Assembly: GCF_038900055.1 (NCBI RefSeq)
Contig: NZ_JBBMQM010000001.1
Location: 1,240,001 to 1,304,000, forward strand
Direction of reading: 5' to 3'
From: Henriciella sp. AS95
GTDB taxonomy: Bacteria; Pseudomonadota; Alphaproteobacteria; Caulobacterales; Hyphomonadaceae
DNA: 64,000 nucleotides
Shown: one piece after another, positions 36,376 through 44,854 of the stretch
How positions within the stretch are numbered: the first letter of the stretch is position 1
How the letters are laid out: each line of letters starts with the position of its first letter
The notes under the pieces: model-generated
Told to the model about the DNA's origin: nothing
Seen by the model: the letters and a program-made list of their open reading frames with translations, nothing else
The model's database searches: none
Position numbers and translations under genes: made by a program

Positions 36376-37230
36376 ATGACCCAACCAGATTTTCCTGCCG
36401 GCCTGTCCGAAATCGCGTCCCGCTATGACACCGTCTTTTGCGATGTGTGGGGCGTGATCCATAATGGCCGCCGGGCTTTCGAACCCGCCTGTGAGGCGCT
36501 TCAGAATTTCCGGAAACAAGGCGGCACCGTGGTGTTGATCACCAATGCGCCGGTGCCAAAGGCGCAGGTCATCTCCTATTTCAAGCCGATGGGCGTTCCG
36601 GCGGATGCATTCGACGATTGTGTCTCGTCTGGTGACGCGACACGCGAAGAGCTGAACAAGCGGCGGCATGAAAAGATCTGGCGGCTCGGCGTCGACTCAG
36701 GCTGGGAGCGCGATGCGTTTCTCTATAAGGGGCTCGACCTCGACTTCGTCGAACCCGATGAGGCAGAGACGCTGTTGTGTATTGGCTTGCGTGACCAGGT
36801 GAATGATGATCCGGAAGATTATCGCGAGATGCTGAAGCAAGGCGTCGAGCGGAATATGCCGATGATTTGTGCAAACCCGGATATAAAGGTTCGCATCGGT
36901 GACCAACTCGTCTGGTGTGCCGGGGCCCTGGCCAAAATCTACGAAGAAGAGGGCGGCCGGGTTATCTATCCGGGCAAGCCGCACGAGGCGATCTATCAGC
37001 TGGCGGCGGAGCGCGCGTCCTCCATTCGCGGGAGGGCTCCCGAAAAGGTGCTGTGTATCGGAGACAGTCCTGCGACGGATATGCGCGGGGCGATCATGCA
37101 CGGCCATGACGGGCTTTATGTCGGCACCGGACTTGCTGAGCACGGGGAGAATTTCAGGCAGGAACTGGTTTCGCTGCTTGAGCAGTATGACACAACGGCG
37201 CGATGGGCGATGCCCGCGCTCAGGTGGTGA
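36376..37230 (+). CDS. HAD-superfamily phosphatase (TIGR01459 type)
   Basis: A 284-residue protein of the NagD/TIGR01459 group common in alphaproteobacteria. FCDVWGVIHNGRRAF carries the nucleophile Asp, LITNAPVPKAQV the second motif, YPGKPHEAIY the Lys motif, and CIGDSPATDMRGAIMHGHD the Mg-binding acidic motif. The substrate is unknown. It precedes maoC, ribF and ileS, an order often kept in alphaproteobacteria. Confidence 0.93.
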   Translation: MTQPDFPAGLSEIASRYDTVFCDVWGVIHNGRRAFEPACEALQNFRKQGGTVVLITNAPVPKAQVISYFKPMGVPADAFDDCVSSGDATREELNKRRHEKIWRLGVDSGWERDAFLYKGLDLDFVEPDEAETLLCIGLRDQVNDDPEDYREMLKQGVERNMPMICANPDIKVRIGDQLVWCAGALAKIYEEEGGRVIYPGKPHEAIYQLAAERASSIRGRAPEKVLCIGDSPATDMRGAIMHGHDGLYVGTGLAEHGENFRQELVSLLEQYDTTARWAMPALRW

Positions 37231-37285
37231 CGGCACGTCCGTCGCATTGTAACAGTAACAGGTTTTGAAATTCGGAGTACCGCTG

Positions 37286-37717
37286 ATGAGCGTCAAGGAC
37301 GGTTACAAATTTGAGGAATTGAGTGTGGGCATGGCGCATGAGACCCACCACACGATTACCGAAGAAGACATTGAAATGTTCGCCAAGGTATCGGGTGATT
37401 ACAACCCGATTCACATGGATGAGGAGTTTGCCAAGAAGACGCCCTTCGGTCAGCGGATTGCTCACGGCGCCCTCACGGCGAGCTATATCTCAGGCATTCT
37501 CGGCAATGACCTTCCCGGTCCAGGCGCCATTTTCACCCATCTTGAAATGCGTTTCCGGCGTCCGGTCTTTATCGGTTCCACCGTTACCGCACGCGCAGAA
37601 ATCACGGAAATGTTCGAGCGCGGCAACCGCGTGACGCTCAAGATCACCTGCAGCGTGGATGGCAAGGCGGTTGTGGCCGGAGAAGCCAAGGTCATGGTGC
37701 CGGGCAAGGACGATTGA
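37286..37717 (+). CDS. MaoC-family (R)-specific enoyl-CoA hydratase
   Basis: A 143-residue hot-dog-fold protein. AKVSGDYNPIHMDEEFAKKTPFG contains the catalytic Asp 38 and His 43 of the hydratase-2 motif, followed by RIAHGALTASYISGILG. Such enzymes hydrate trans-2-enoyl-CoA to (R)-3-hydroxyacyl-CoA, linking fatty acid oxidation to polyhydroxyalkanoate or other lipids. ATG 37286 (GGAG eight bases before) is preferred over a TTG at 37265. Its stop overlaps the ribF start by one base (TGATG). Confidence 0.9.
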   Translation: MSVKDGYKFEELSVGMAHETHHTITEEDIEMFAKVSGDYNPIHMDEEFAKKTPFGQRIAHGALTASYISGILGNDLPGPGAIFTHLEMRFRRPVFIGSTVTARAEITEMFERGNRVTLKITCSVDGKAVVAGEAKVMVPGKDD

Positions 37718-38637
37718 TGCCCGTCTTCGCCGACTTTCGCGGCCTACCGGAGTCCGCCAGGGGCCACTCGATTGCGCTCGGCAATTTCGACGGTGTGCAT
37801 GCCGGTCACCAGGCCGTCATTGAAGCCGCGCGGATCGACGCTGCGCCGCTTGGCGTGGCAACGTTCGAGCCGCCACCGCGCGCCTATTTCCGGCCGAACG
37901 ATCCGCCGTTCAGAATTTACCGGCCCAGCAGGCGCAACGACCGGCTGATCGAACTCGGTGCCGATGCGGTGTACGAGTTACCGTTCAATGGCGAAATGGC
38001 CTCCATGACGGATGAGGAATTCTGTCGGGTGGTGCTTCACGACGGACTGGGTGTTCGTCATGTCGCGGTGGGTTTCGATTTCCGGTTCGGCCGAGGGCGG
38101 ATGGGCGATGCGACCAGACTCTCCTCATTAGGGCGCTCGCTCGGTTTTGATGTCAGCATTGTCGACCGTGTCGAGGGCGTTGATGTCATCAAGGCCTCTT
38201 CCACGGCGATACGTGAAGCCTTGATCTCCGGCGATCCTCAGAAAGCCGCGACGATGCTGGGTCACCCCTGGATCGCCGATGGTTCGGTCGAGCATGGCGA
38301 GAAGCGCGGGCGAACCCTGGGCTTCCCAACGGCCAATATCCATCTCGGGACCCTCATTCACCCCAGACACGGTGTCTATGCCGTCAAGCTCAGAATTGAT
38401 CGTGACGGAGAGTGGCTACCGGGCGTCGCAAATTTCGGACGGACACCGACCACAGGTGTCCGCGACCCGCTGCTCGAAACATTCATTTTCGACTTTGATC
38501 GCGACATCTACGGCCATTTCGTCGAAGTCGAACTCCACCACTATCTGAGACCCGAGCTCGCCTTTCCATCTGTCGATGACATGGTCGAGCAGATGAAGGC
38601 TGACTGCGAGGATGCCAAAGCGCTCCTTGCAAGTTGA
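37717..38637 (+). CDS. ribF: Bifunctional riboflavin kinase/FAD synthetase
   Basis: A 306-residue protein. The N-terminal nucleotidyltransferase half (ALGNFDGVHAGHQAVIEAAR, then GFDFRFGRGRMGD and KASSTAIREAL) makes FAD from FMN. The C-terminal riboflavin kinase half begins at VEHGEKRGRTLGFPTANI and has GVYAVKL and the VANFGRTPT motif. It makes FMN from riboflavin. It is coupled to maoC by a one-base overlap. Confidence 0.96.
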   Translation: MPVFADFRGLPESARGHSIALGNFDGVHAGHQAVIEAARIDAAPLGVATFEPPPRAYFRPNDPPFRIYRPSRRNDRLIELGADAVYELPFNGEMASMTDEEFCRVVLHDGLGVRHVAVGFDFRFGRGRMGDATRLSSLGRSLGFDVSIVDRVEGVDVIKASSTAIREALISGDPQKAATMLGHPWIADGSVEHGEKRGRTLGFPTANIHLGTLIHPRHGVYAVKLRIDRDGEWLPGVANFGRTPTTGVRDPLLETFIFDFDRDIYGHFVEVELHHYLRPELAFPSVDDMVEQMKADCEDAKALLAS

Positions 38638-38708
38638 GCCGGCTGCGCGGGGTGACAAACCGGCGAAGCGGCTTAAACATTACCAATCTCGAAGGAGAGG
38701 GGAAGATA

Positions 38709-39173
38709 ATGAAATTCACAACACTTGTTGCAGCAGCGATGGCCGTGTCGCTGCCGGCTATGGCGCAGGACGCAGGGCTGATCTCGTCGGTGACGGAGGA
38801 CAGCCTCGCTGCTTTCGCAGAGGCGCAGGGCCATGAAGTTCTGGGGTATGGTGAAGCGGGCGAGGTTTCCGTGCGCGCGGAGAGCGCTGACGGGATCGTC
38901 TACTATCTCACGGGCACTGCCTGCACGGACGGGACCTGTACCGGCATCAATATGAGCGCGCGTTTCGACGCGAACGAGCAGGTGACACTGGAAACGATCA
39001 ATGACGCCAATATCCGGCGGGCCGCCGTCAGCGTCTGGCTGCTGGACAATACGCTTGGCATTTCGCGCTATGTGATCCTCGATGGCGGGATGACTGAGGA
39101 AAACATCCAGATCAATTTTGATAATTTCATCGCGATCGTTCCTGCCGTGATCGACATGTTCTACGAAGAGTAG
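38709..39173 (+). CDS. YbjN-domain protein, exported
   Basis: A 154-residue protein with a signal peptide (cleaved near AMAQ/D). The remainder matches YbjN/type III secretion chaperone-like folds (GVYYLTGT region, FDANEQVTLETINDANIRRA, then SRYVILDGGMTEENIQINFDNFIAIVPAVID). E. coli YbjN is a poorly understood sensory-type regulator, but that protein is cytoplasmic while this one is exported. ATG at 38709 is selected because GGAGAGGGGAAG precedes it. The upstream extension to 38634 overlaps ribF. Confidence 0.8.
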   Translation: MKFTTLVAAAMAVSLPAMAQDAGLISSVTEDSLAAFAEAQGHEVLGYGEAGEVSVRAESADGIVYYLTGTACTDGTCTGINMSARFDANEQVTLETINDANIRRAAVSVWLLDNTLGISRYVILDGGMTEENIQINFDNFIAIVPAVIDMFYEE

Positions 39174-39376
39174 GGCGCGACTTGCTGTCGGGAAGATGAC
39201 ATTGCCGGAAGGCTCTGCTAGACGCCAGACGTGATGACGAACCCGGCCAAATATTCCGCGATTCGAATTAGCCGCCCGGCTTTGCTATGACCTGCCTCGA
39301 ATAGAGGCGTCATGCGAAGCCGGGGCTATCCCGTGCGACCTGAGGACAACTGCTAATTCGAGACTGATCAGAGACA

Positions 39377-42370
39377 ATGAGTAACGAAACGACGAGCGAC
39401 GCGGGCAATGACTACCGCGACACGCTCTTTCTTCCGAAAACCGAATTCCCGATGCGCGGCGGCCTGCCAAAAGCGGAGCCCAAATGGATCGAGCGCTGGG
39501 ATGAGATGAAGCTGTATGAGCGCATGCGGGCCGATGCGAAGGCGCGTGGCGCTGAGCCCTTCATCCTGCATGACGGCCCACCCTATGCGAACGGCCCGAT
39601 CCACCTCGGCACCGCGATGAACAAGATCCTCAAGGACCTTGTCGTGCGCGGCCACCAGATGCTGGGCTATGACGCCTCCTACATCCCCGGCTGGGATTGC
39701 CATGGCCTGCCGATCGAATGGAAGGTCGAGGAGGAGTTCCGCTCAAAGGGCCGCACCAAGGATGATGTGCCGGGCGACGAGTTCCGCCGCGCCTGCCGCG
39801 CCTATGCCGAGAAATGGATCGAGGTCCAGAAGCAGGGCTTCCGCCGCTGCGGCGTTGAGGGTGACTGGGACCATCCGTACCTGACGATGAATTACGAGTC
39901 CGAAGCCGCCACGGTGCGCGAATTCTTGAGCGTCGCCATGTCCGGCCGCCTCGTGCGCGGCTCCAAGCCGATCATGTGGAGCCCTGTGGAGCGTACCGCG
40001 CTTGCCGAAGCCGAAGTCGAATATTACGACCGCAAGGTGCCGGTGATCTGGGTGAAGTTTCCGATCAAGACCGATGCTGAGCATTGGGGTGATATCGGCT
40101 CGAAGGAAGAGATCGATGCGCTGGTCGGCGCGTCGGTGATCATCTGGACGACCACGCCCTGGACGATCCCGGCCAACCAGGCCGTCAGCTTCAATCCTTC
40201 TATCGATTACGGTCTCTACGAAGTCGAGACCGTGATGAGCGAGGAAGAACTAGGCTTCGCACCGTTCGCTGCGCCCGGTGATAAATATGTGCTGGCAGAT
40301 GCGCTCGCGCAGGGCGTCATGGACAGCGCTAAAGTGTCGTCTTTCAAGCGCGTCTCGGACGTCAATCCGGAAGGCTGGGTGCTTTCTCACCCGCTCCATG
40401 ATCTCTCGGACTTCTACAAGCACGACATTCCCATGCTCGCTGGTGACCATGTCACCGATGATGCGGGTACCGGCTTCGTGCACACAGCGCCGGCCCATGG
40501 CGAGGACGACTTCCTTGTCTGGATCGCGTCGGGTCACAAGGCGTCGGACATCCGCGACATCGTCAACCAGGACGGCGTCTACGAGCATGACGACCTGCCG
40601 GAAGCCTTGCAGGGCCTCGATATCATCCGCACGTCCGGCAAGAAGCGAGGCGAGCAGGGCAAGGCCAATCAGGAGGTCATGCGTCTCCTGACAGAGGCCG
40701 GAAACCTCCTCTCGCGCGGCGTCACCATGATCCGCGATGCGCATTCCTGGCGCTCCAAGGCCCCCGTCATCCGCCGCGCGACGCCGCAATGGTTCATCGC
40801 AATGGACAAGACGGCCTCTGATGGCTCCAAACCGCTGCGCGATCTCGCGCTGAACGCGCTGGAGGACACGGCCTTCGTGCCGCCGCAACTGCGCAACCGG
40901 ATCACAAGCATGGTCGCAGACCGGCCAGACTGGCTGATCTCACGCCAGCGCAATTGGGGCGTGCCGATCACGCTGCTCGTCAGCCCTGATGGCGAGCCGC
41001 ATACGGTCTCCCTGCCGCAAGACAAGGCAATGGACGTCAACAAACGGATCCTCGATGCCATCGCAGCCGAGGGGGTCGAAGCCTGGTTCTCCGCCGACGC
41101 TGCCAAATTCCTCGATGGGATCGTGGACCCGGCGGGCTGGGAGAAGGTCAACGACGTGCTCGATGTCTGGTTCGACAGCGGCACGACCCACGCCTTCACC
41201 CTGCGCGATCGCGGCATCATCGACGAAGACACCGGTCAGGCCGATGTCTATCTTGAAGGGTCCGACCAGCATCGTGGCTGGTTCCAGTCATCGCTTCTGG
41301 AGAACTGTGCCACACGCGGTATGGCGCCTTACAAGACGGTCGTCACCCACGGTTTCATCGTCGACGCTGACGGGAAAAAGATGTCCAAGTCGCTCGGCAA
41401 CACGGTCGAGCCGCAAAAGGTCGCTGACCAGTTCGGGATCGAGATCCTGCGTCTCTGGACGGCGTCTTCGGACTTCACCGAAGACCTCCGCATCTCCGAC
41501 GACATCCTGAAGACCAATGCGGAGTCCTATCGCCGCCTGCGCAATACGCTGCGCTATCTGCTCGGCGCGCTGGACGGCTATAGCGAAGATGAAACGGTTT
41601 CGCGCGACGAGATGCCGGGCCTTGAAAAATGGGTCCTGCATCGTCTGGCCGAAAGCGACGCGCTGGTGCGAAAATCCTACGAGAATTTCGACTTCAAACG
41701 CGTCATGTCCGCCATGCTGAACTTCTGCGGTGTGGACCTGTCGGCGATCTATTTTGATATCCGGAAAGACAGCCTCTACTGCGATGCGCCATCGGACGTC
41801 CGTCGCCGCGCCACGCGCACGGTGATGAGCTTGGTGCTTGAGCGCCTGCTGACCTGGCTTGCGCCAATCATGCCGTTTACCACTGAAGAGGCCTTTCTGA
41901 TGAGCCACTTCGCTGACAAGGCAGACAGCGTCCACTTGCTGACATTCCCGGAGACGCCAGACAGTTGGCTCGATCCTGAATTGGCGGCGCGCTGGGAGAA
42001 GATCTTCAAGGTCCGCCGGGTCGTCACAGGGGCGCTCGAGATCGAACGCCGCGAAAAGCGGATCGGGGCATCGCTTGAGGCGGCGCCTGAGGTTTATGTT
42101 GAGAATGCTGACCTGATCGCGGCCTTTGAGGGTGAAAACCCGGCTGACCTGTTCATCACGTCGGGCGCCAAGCTCATCGAGGGGTCCGGGCCTGCAGATG
42201 CCTACAGGCTGGACGATACGGCTGGTGTCAGCGTTGTGCCGACCAAGGCAGAGGGTATCAAATGCGCGCGCAGCTGGAAGTACTTCGACCCTGCGACGGC
42301 AGATCCGGCCTATCCGGACATCACGCCGCGCGATGCGGCCGCTGTTAAAGCCATAAGGAGCGCTGCCTGA
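39377..42370 (+). CDS. ileS: Isoleucyl-tRNA synthetase
   Basis: The 997-residue class I synthetase charges tRNA-Ile. DGPPYANGPIHLGTAMNK near residue 75 holds the HIGH motif (HLGT), KMSKSLGN near 667-674 is the KMSKS motif, and WTTTPWTIPANQAV belongs to the CP1 editing domain that hydrolyses Val-tRNA-Ile. The C-terminal end reads KCARSWKYFDPATA without the CxxC pairs of the zinc domain seen in many bacterial IleRS, which suggests that the zinc site is lost. Its stop overlaps lspA by one base. Confidence 0.97.
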   Translation: MSNETTSDAGNDYRDTLFLPKTEFPMRGGLPKAEPKWIERWDEMKLYERMRADAKARGAEPFILHDGPPYANGPIHLGTAMNKILKDLVVRGHQMLGYDASYIPGWDCHGLPIEWKVEEEFRSKGRTKDDVPGDEFRRACRAYAEKWIEVQKQGFRRCGVEGDWDHPYLTMNYESEAATVREFLSVAMSGRLVRGSKPIMWSPVERTALAEAEVEYYDRKVPVIWVKFPIKTDAEHWGDIGSKEEIDALVGASVIIWTTTPWTIPANQAVSFNPSIDYGLYEVETVMSEEELGFAPFAAPGDKYVLADALAQGVMDSAKVSSFKRVSDVNPEGWVLSHPLHDLSDFYKHDIPMLAGDHVTDDAGTGFVHTAPAHGEDDFLVWIASGHKASDIRDIVNQDGVYEHDDLPEALQGLDIIRTSGKKRGEQGKANQEVMRLLTEAGNLLSRGVTMIRDAHSWRSKAPVIRRATPQWFIAMDKTASDGSKPLRDLALNALEDTAFVPPQLRNRITSMVADRPDWLISRQRNWGVPITLLVSPDGEPHTVSLPQDKAMDVNKRILDAIAAEGVEAWFSADAAKFLDGIVDPAGWEKVNDVLDVWFDSGTTHAFTLRDRGIIDEDTGQADVYLEGSDQHRGWFQSSLLENCATRGMAPYKTVVTHGFIVDADGKKMSKSLGNTVEPQKVADQFGIEILRLWTASSDFTEDLRISDDILKTNAESYRRLRNTLRYLLGALDGYSEDETVSRDEMPGLEKWVLHRLAESDALVRKSYENFDFKRVMSAMLNFCGVDLSAIYFDIRKDSLYCDAPSDVRRRATRTVMSLVLERLLTWLAPIMPFTTEEAFLMSHFADKADSVHLLTFPETPDSWLDPELAARWEKIFKVRRVVTGALEIERREKRIGASLEAAPEVYVENADLIAAFEGENPADLFITSGAKLIEGSGPADAYRLDDTAGVSVVPTKAEGIKCARSWKYFDPATADPAYPDITPRDAAAVKAIRSAA

Positions 42371-42927
42371 TGGCGTCTGCACGGAATAGGGCGATCTGGC
42401 TGGCGGTCATCGCCGCGGTCATCATCTCGGATCAGCTGACAAAATGGCTCATTCTTAATGAGCCGGCGTTCAATGCCATCAATTGTCTTCCCGATCGAAG
42501 CCAGTGCGGCAAGATCGAGATATCGTCAGTGTTCGATCTCACCATGCTCTGGAATTTCGGTATCAGTTTCGGCACGCTTCAGTCCGACGGCCTGATGCGC
42601 TGGGTTCTGGTCCTGGTGACGACCGGCATTGCTGCAGCCTTTGGCTATTGGCTATTGCGGGCTGAGCGGTGGCTGACCTCCCTGTCACTGGCGCTCGTCA
42701 TCGGCGGCGCAATTGGCAACCTGATCGACCGTATCCGCTTTGGCGCCGTCGTCGATTTTCTGGATTTCTCGGGACCCTGGTTCGGCGCTTATATCGGCAA
42801 CTGGCCCGTCGGCTTCCCGTGGGTCTTCAATATCGCAGACGCCGGGATTACTGTCGGCGCGGTCTTGCTGTTTTTCGATCAGTTTTTAATGTCTCGAAAC
42901 GAGACCGGCGATGCGACCGGTGTTTAG
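42370..42927 (+). CDS. lspA: Lipoprotein signal peptidase (signal peptidase II)
   Basis: A 185-residue protein with four membrane helices that removes the signal from prolipoproteins, of which several are encoded in this window. ISDQLTKWLI opens the family pattern. The catalytic Asp pair is in NLIDRIRFGAVVDFLDF and FNIADAGITVG. ileS-lspA coupling (TGATG) is common in proteobacteria. It is followed 27 bases later by the BamF-type lipoprotein, a likely substrate. Confidence 0.96.
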   Translation: MASARNRAIWLAVIAAVIISDQLTKWLILNEPAFNAINCLPDRSQCGKIEISSVFDLTMLWNFGISFGTLQSDGLMRWVLVLVTTGIAAAFGYWLLRAERWLTSLSLALVIGGAIGNLIDRIRFGAVVDFLDFSGPWFGAYIGNWPVGFPWVFNIADAGITVGAVLLFFDQFLMSRNETGDATGV

Positions 42928-42953
42928 AACGTGTTTTTGAAGTGAGGACGCCA

Positions 42954-43430
42954 ATGAATAAGGCAATTATGACCAGCGCGGCATTGGGGGCGCTCCTTGC
43001 GACCAGTGGATGCTCCATTTTTCGGGGTGGCAGTGCGCCCGGTCCAGACGAATTTCGTGTCGTGACCAAAGCTCCGCTTTCGGTCCCGCCGGAATATAGC
43101 CTTCGTCCACCGGCAGCCGGCAAGACCATTCCTGCCGAAGCCGATGCGACCCGCGCACCGGTTGCAACGGCTTTCGGGACCTCAATGGGCCAGGATGCGA
43201 GCCCTGTTGAACGCGCGCTTGTCACAGCGGCTGGCGCCAATGCCGTGAACCCGATGATCCGCTCAGTGATCGACTATGAAGAAGCCGGTATCGTGCGCAA
43301 GACGCGCGACAGTGCCGACACCATCCTGACTAACAATGGTGACGGCGTGACCGACGATTCCGCAACCGGCGGAGCAGACGTGTCCATTGCGCGCGGCAGC
43401 GGCGAACGCATCAAACTGCCAGGAACGTAA
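42954..43430 (+). CDS. bamF: BamF-type (DUF3035) outer membrane lipoprotein
   Basis: A 158-residue protein with a lipobox ATSGC (Cys 20), followed by PDEFRVVTKAPLSVPPEYSLRPP, the diagnostic DUF3035 segment. In Caulobacter the family member BamF is a component of the beta-barrel assembly machine. The long open frame upstream (from 42669) is antisense-like sequence within lspA, so the ATG at 42954 with GTGAGGA before it is chosen. It lies between lspA and the M16 peptidase pair, an arrangement often kept in alphaproteobacteria. Confidence 0.82.
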   Translation: MNKAIMTSAALGALLATSGCSIFRGGSAPGPDEFRVVTKAPLSVPPEYSLRPPAAGKTIPAEADATRAPVATAFGTSMGQDASPVERALVTAAGANAVNPMIRSVIDYEEAGIVRKTRDSADTILTNNGDGVTDDSATGGADVSIARGSGERIKLPGT

Positions 43431-43480
43431 GCGGCCTATCCAATCTATCTGTTAGCCCAGACAAATACCGGAGTAAGAAT

Positions 43481-44854
43481 ATGAGAGCATTTCTTGCGGG
43501 GGGTCTGGTGGCAACGGTCGCATTTGCGGTCGCACCTGCCCAAGCCGACACAGCAGAGGCTGAAGCGGCGCCGTCGACGTTCGAATTGTCGAACGGGATG
43601 GAAGTTGTCGTCATCCCCGACCATCGCGCACCTGTCGTGACGCATATGGTCTGGTACAAGGTTGGCGCCGTCGATGAAGACCCCGGCAAATCCGGTATCG
43701 CCCACCTCTTTGAGCACGTCATGTTCAAGGAAACCGACGATATCGGCCCGGAAGAGTTTACGACGATCGTTCAACGCAATGGTGGCCAGCTGAACGCCTT
43801 CACCTCGTGGGACTACACAGCCTACTACGAACGCGTCGCCAAACAGCACCTTGAAAAGATGATGGAGCTCGAAGTCGAGCGCATGACGGATCTCATCATC
43901 AATGATGATCCGGAAGGGCCGTTCATTTCCGAGCGCGACGTTGTGAAAGAAGAGCGCCGCCAGCGGATCGACAGCAATCCGGGCGTTATTCTGCAGGAGC
44001 AGGTGATGTCCGCGCTCTATCAGGATCATCCCTACCACATCACGGTCATTGGCAATATGGATGAGGTCGCCGCGCTGACCCCGCAGGACGGCCTCGATTT
44101 TTACAAGAAATGGTACACGCCATCTGAAGCGATCCTTGTGGTCGCCGGTGATGTGACAGCCGATGAGGTCCGGACCCTGGCGGAAAAGACCTATGGTCAG
44201 GTCGAGGTCGCCAGCACAGAAATCCCGACCCGCGGATGGCAGGAGGTTCAGCCCCTTGCTGAAACCCAGACGATCGAGCACCGCGACCCGAAAGTCCGCC
44301 AGCCGGAATGGGACCGTTGGTACCTGTCGACCTCCTATCAGGAGGACAAGGAATTCGCCTACGCCCTGGATGTGGCGCTGGATGTTCTTGGCGGTGGGCG
44401 AACCAGCCGTCTTTATCAGGCACTTGTTGAAGACCAGAAGATCGCGGTCAGCGCCTCAGCTGGCGCCTGGCTGTCCCTGCACGATACCGCGCCGACGGTT
44501 TTGTCCGCGTCGCCGTCTGATGGCGTGAGCCTGGACGAGCTGGAGGCGGCTTATATGGCCGTGGTGGCAGACGTCCTCGAAAACGGCTTTACCGAGGCCG
44601 AGGTGGAACGGTCTCGCAATTCCCTCGCAGCGAGCGCCATCTATCAGCGCGACAGTCAGGCCAGCATGGCAAACAATTACGGGCAGACGCTTGCGATCGG
44701 CGGCTCGATTGAAGACGTGCTCGATTATCCTGACGACATTCGCGCTGTGACAGCCGACGACGCGATTGCCGCCCTGCGCCGCGTTCTCGCGGAAGACAAG
44801 AATTACATTGAAGCCCACCTGCTTCCGGAAGAGGAGAGCCAGGATGATGAATAA
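43481..44854 (+). CDS. M16-family zinc metallopeptidase, active subunit
   Basis: A 457-residue exported protein (signal cleaved near AQADT). H75LFEH79 in GIAHLFEHVMFK is the inverted zincin HxxEH motif, and RDVVKEERRQRID carries the distal Glu ligand. The usual two-domain M16 repeat follows (SGGGRTSRLYQAL-like GGGRTSRL). Bacterial M16B peptidases work as pairs in which one chain has the zinc site. The partner follows immediately and overlaps by 11 bases. It likely degrades peptides or small proteins in the periplasm. Confidence 0.93.
   Translation: MRAFLAGGLVATVAFAVAPAQADTAEAEAAPSTFELSNGMEVVVIPDHRAPVVTHMVWYKVGAVDEDPGKSGIAHLFEHVMFKETDDIGPEEFTTIVQRNGGQLNAFTSWDYTAYYERVAKQHLEKMMELEVERMTDLIINDDPEGPFISERDVVKEERRQRIDSNPGVILQEQVMSALYQDHPYHITVIGNMDEVAALTPQDGLDFYKKWYTPSEAILVVAGDVTADEVRTLAEKTYGQVEVASTEIPTRGWQEVQPLAETQTIEHRDPKVRQPEWDRWYLSTSYQEDKEFAYALDVALDVLGGGRTSRLYQALVEDQKIAVSASAGAWLSLHDTAPTVLSASPSDGVSLDELEAAYMAVVADVLENGFTEAEVERSRNSLAASAIYQRDSQASMANNYGQTLAIGGSIEDVLDYPDDIRAVTADDAIAALRRVLAEDKNYIEAHLLPEEESQDDE

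Noticed and set aside
41288-42382. 364-codon minus-strand frame opposite ileS
   Set aside because: Same reason: it shadows ileS and has no recognisable domain.
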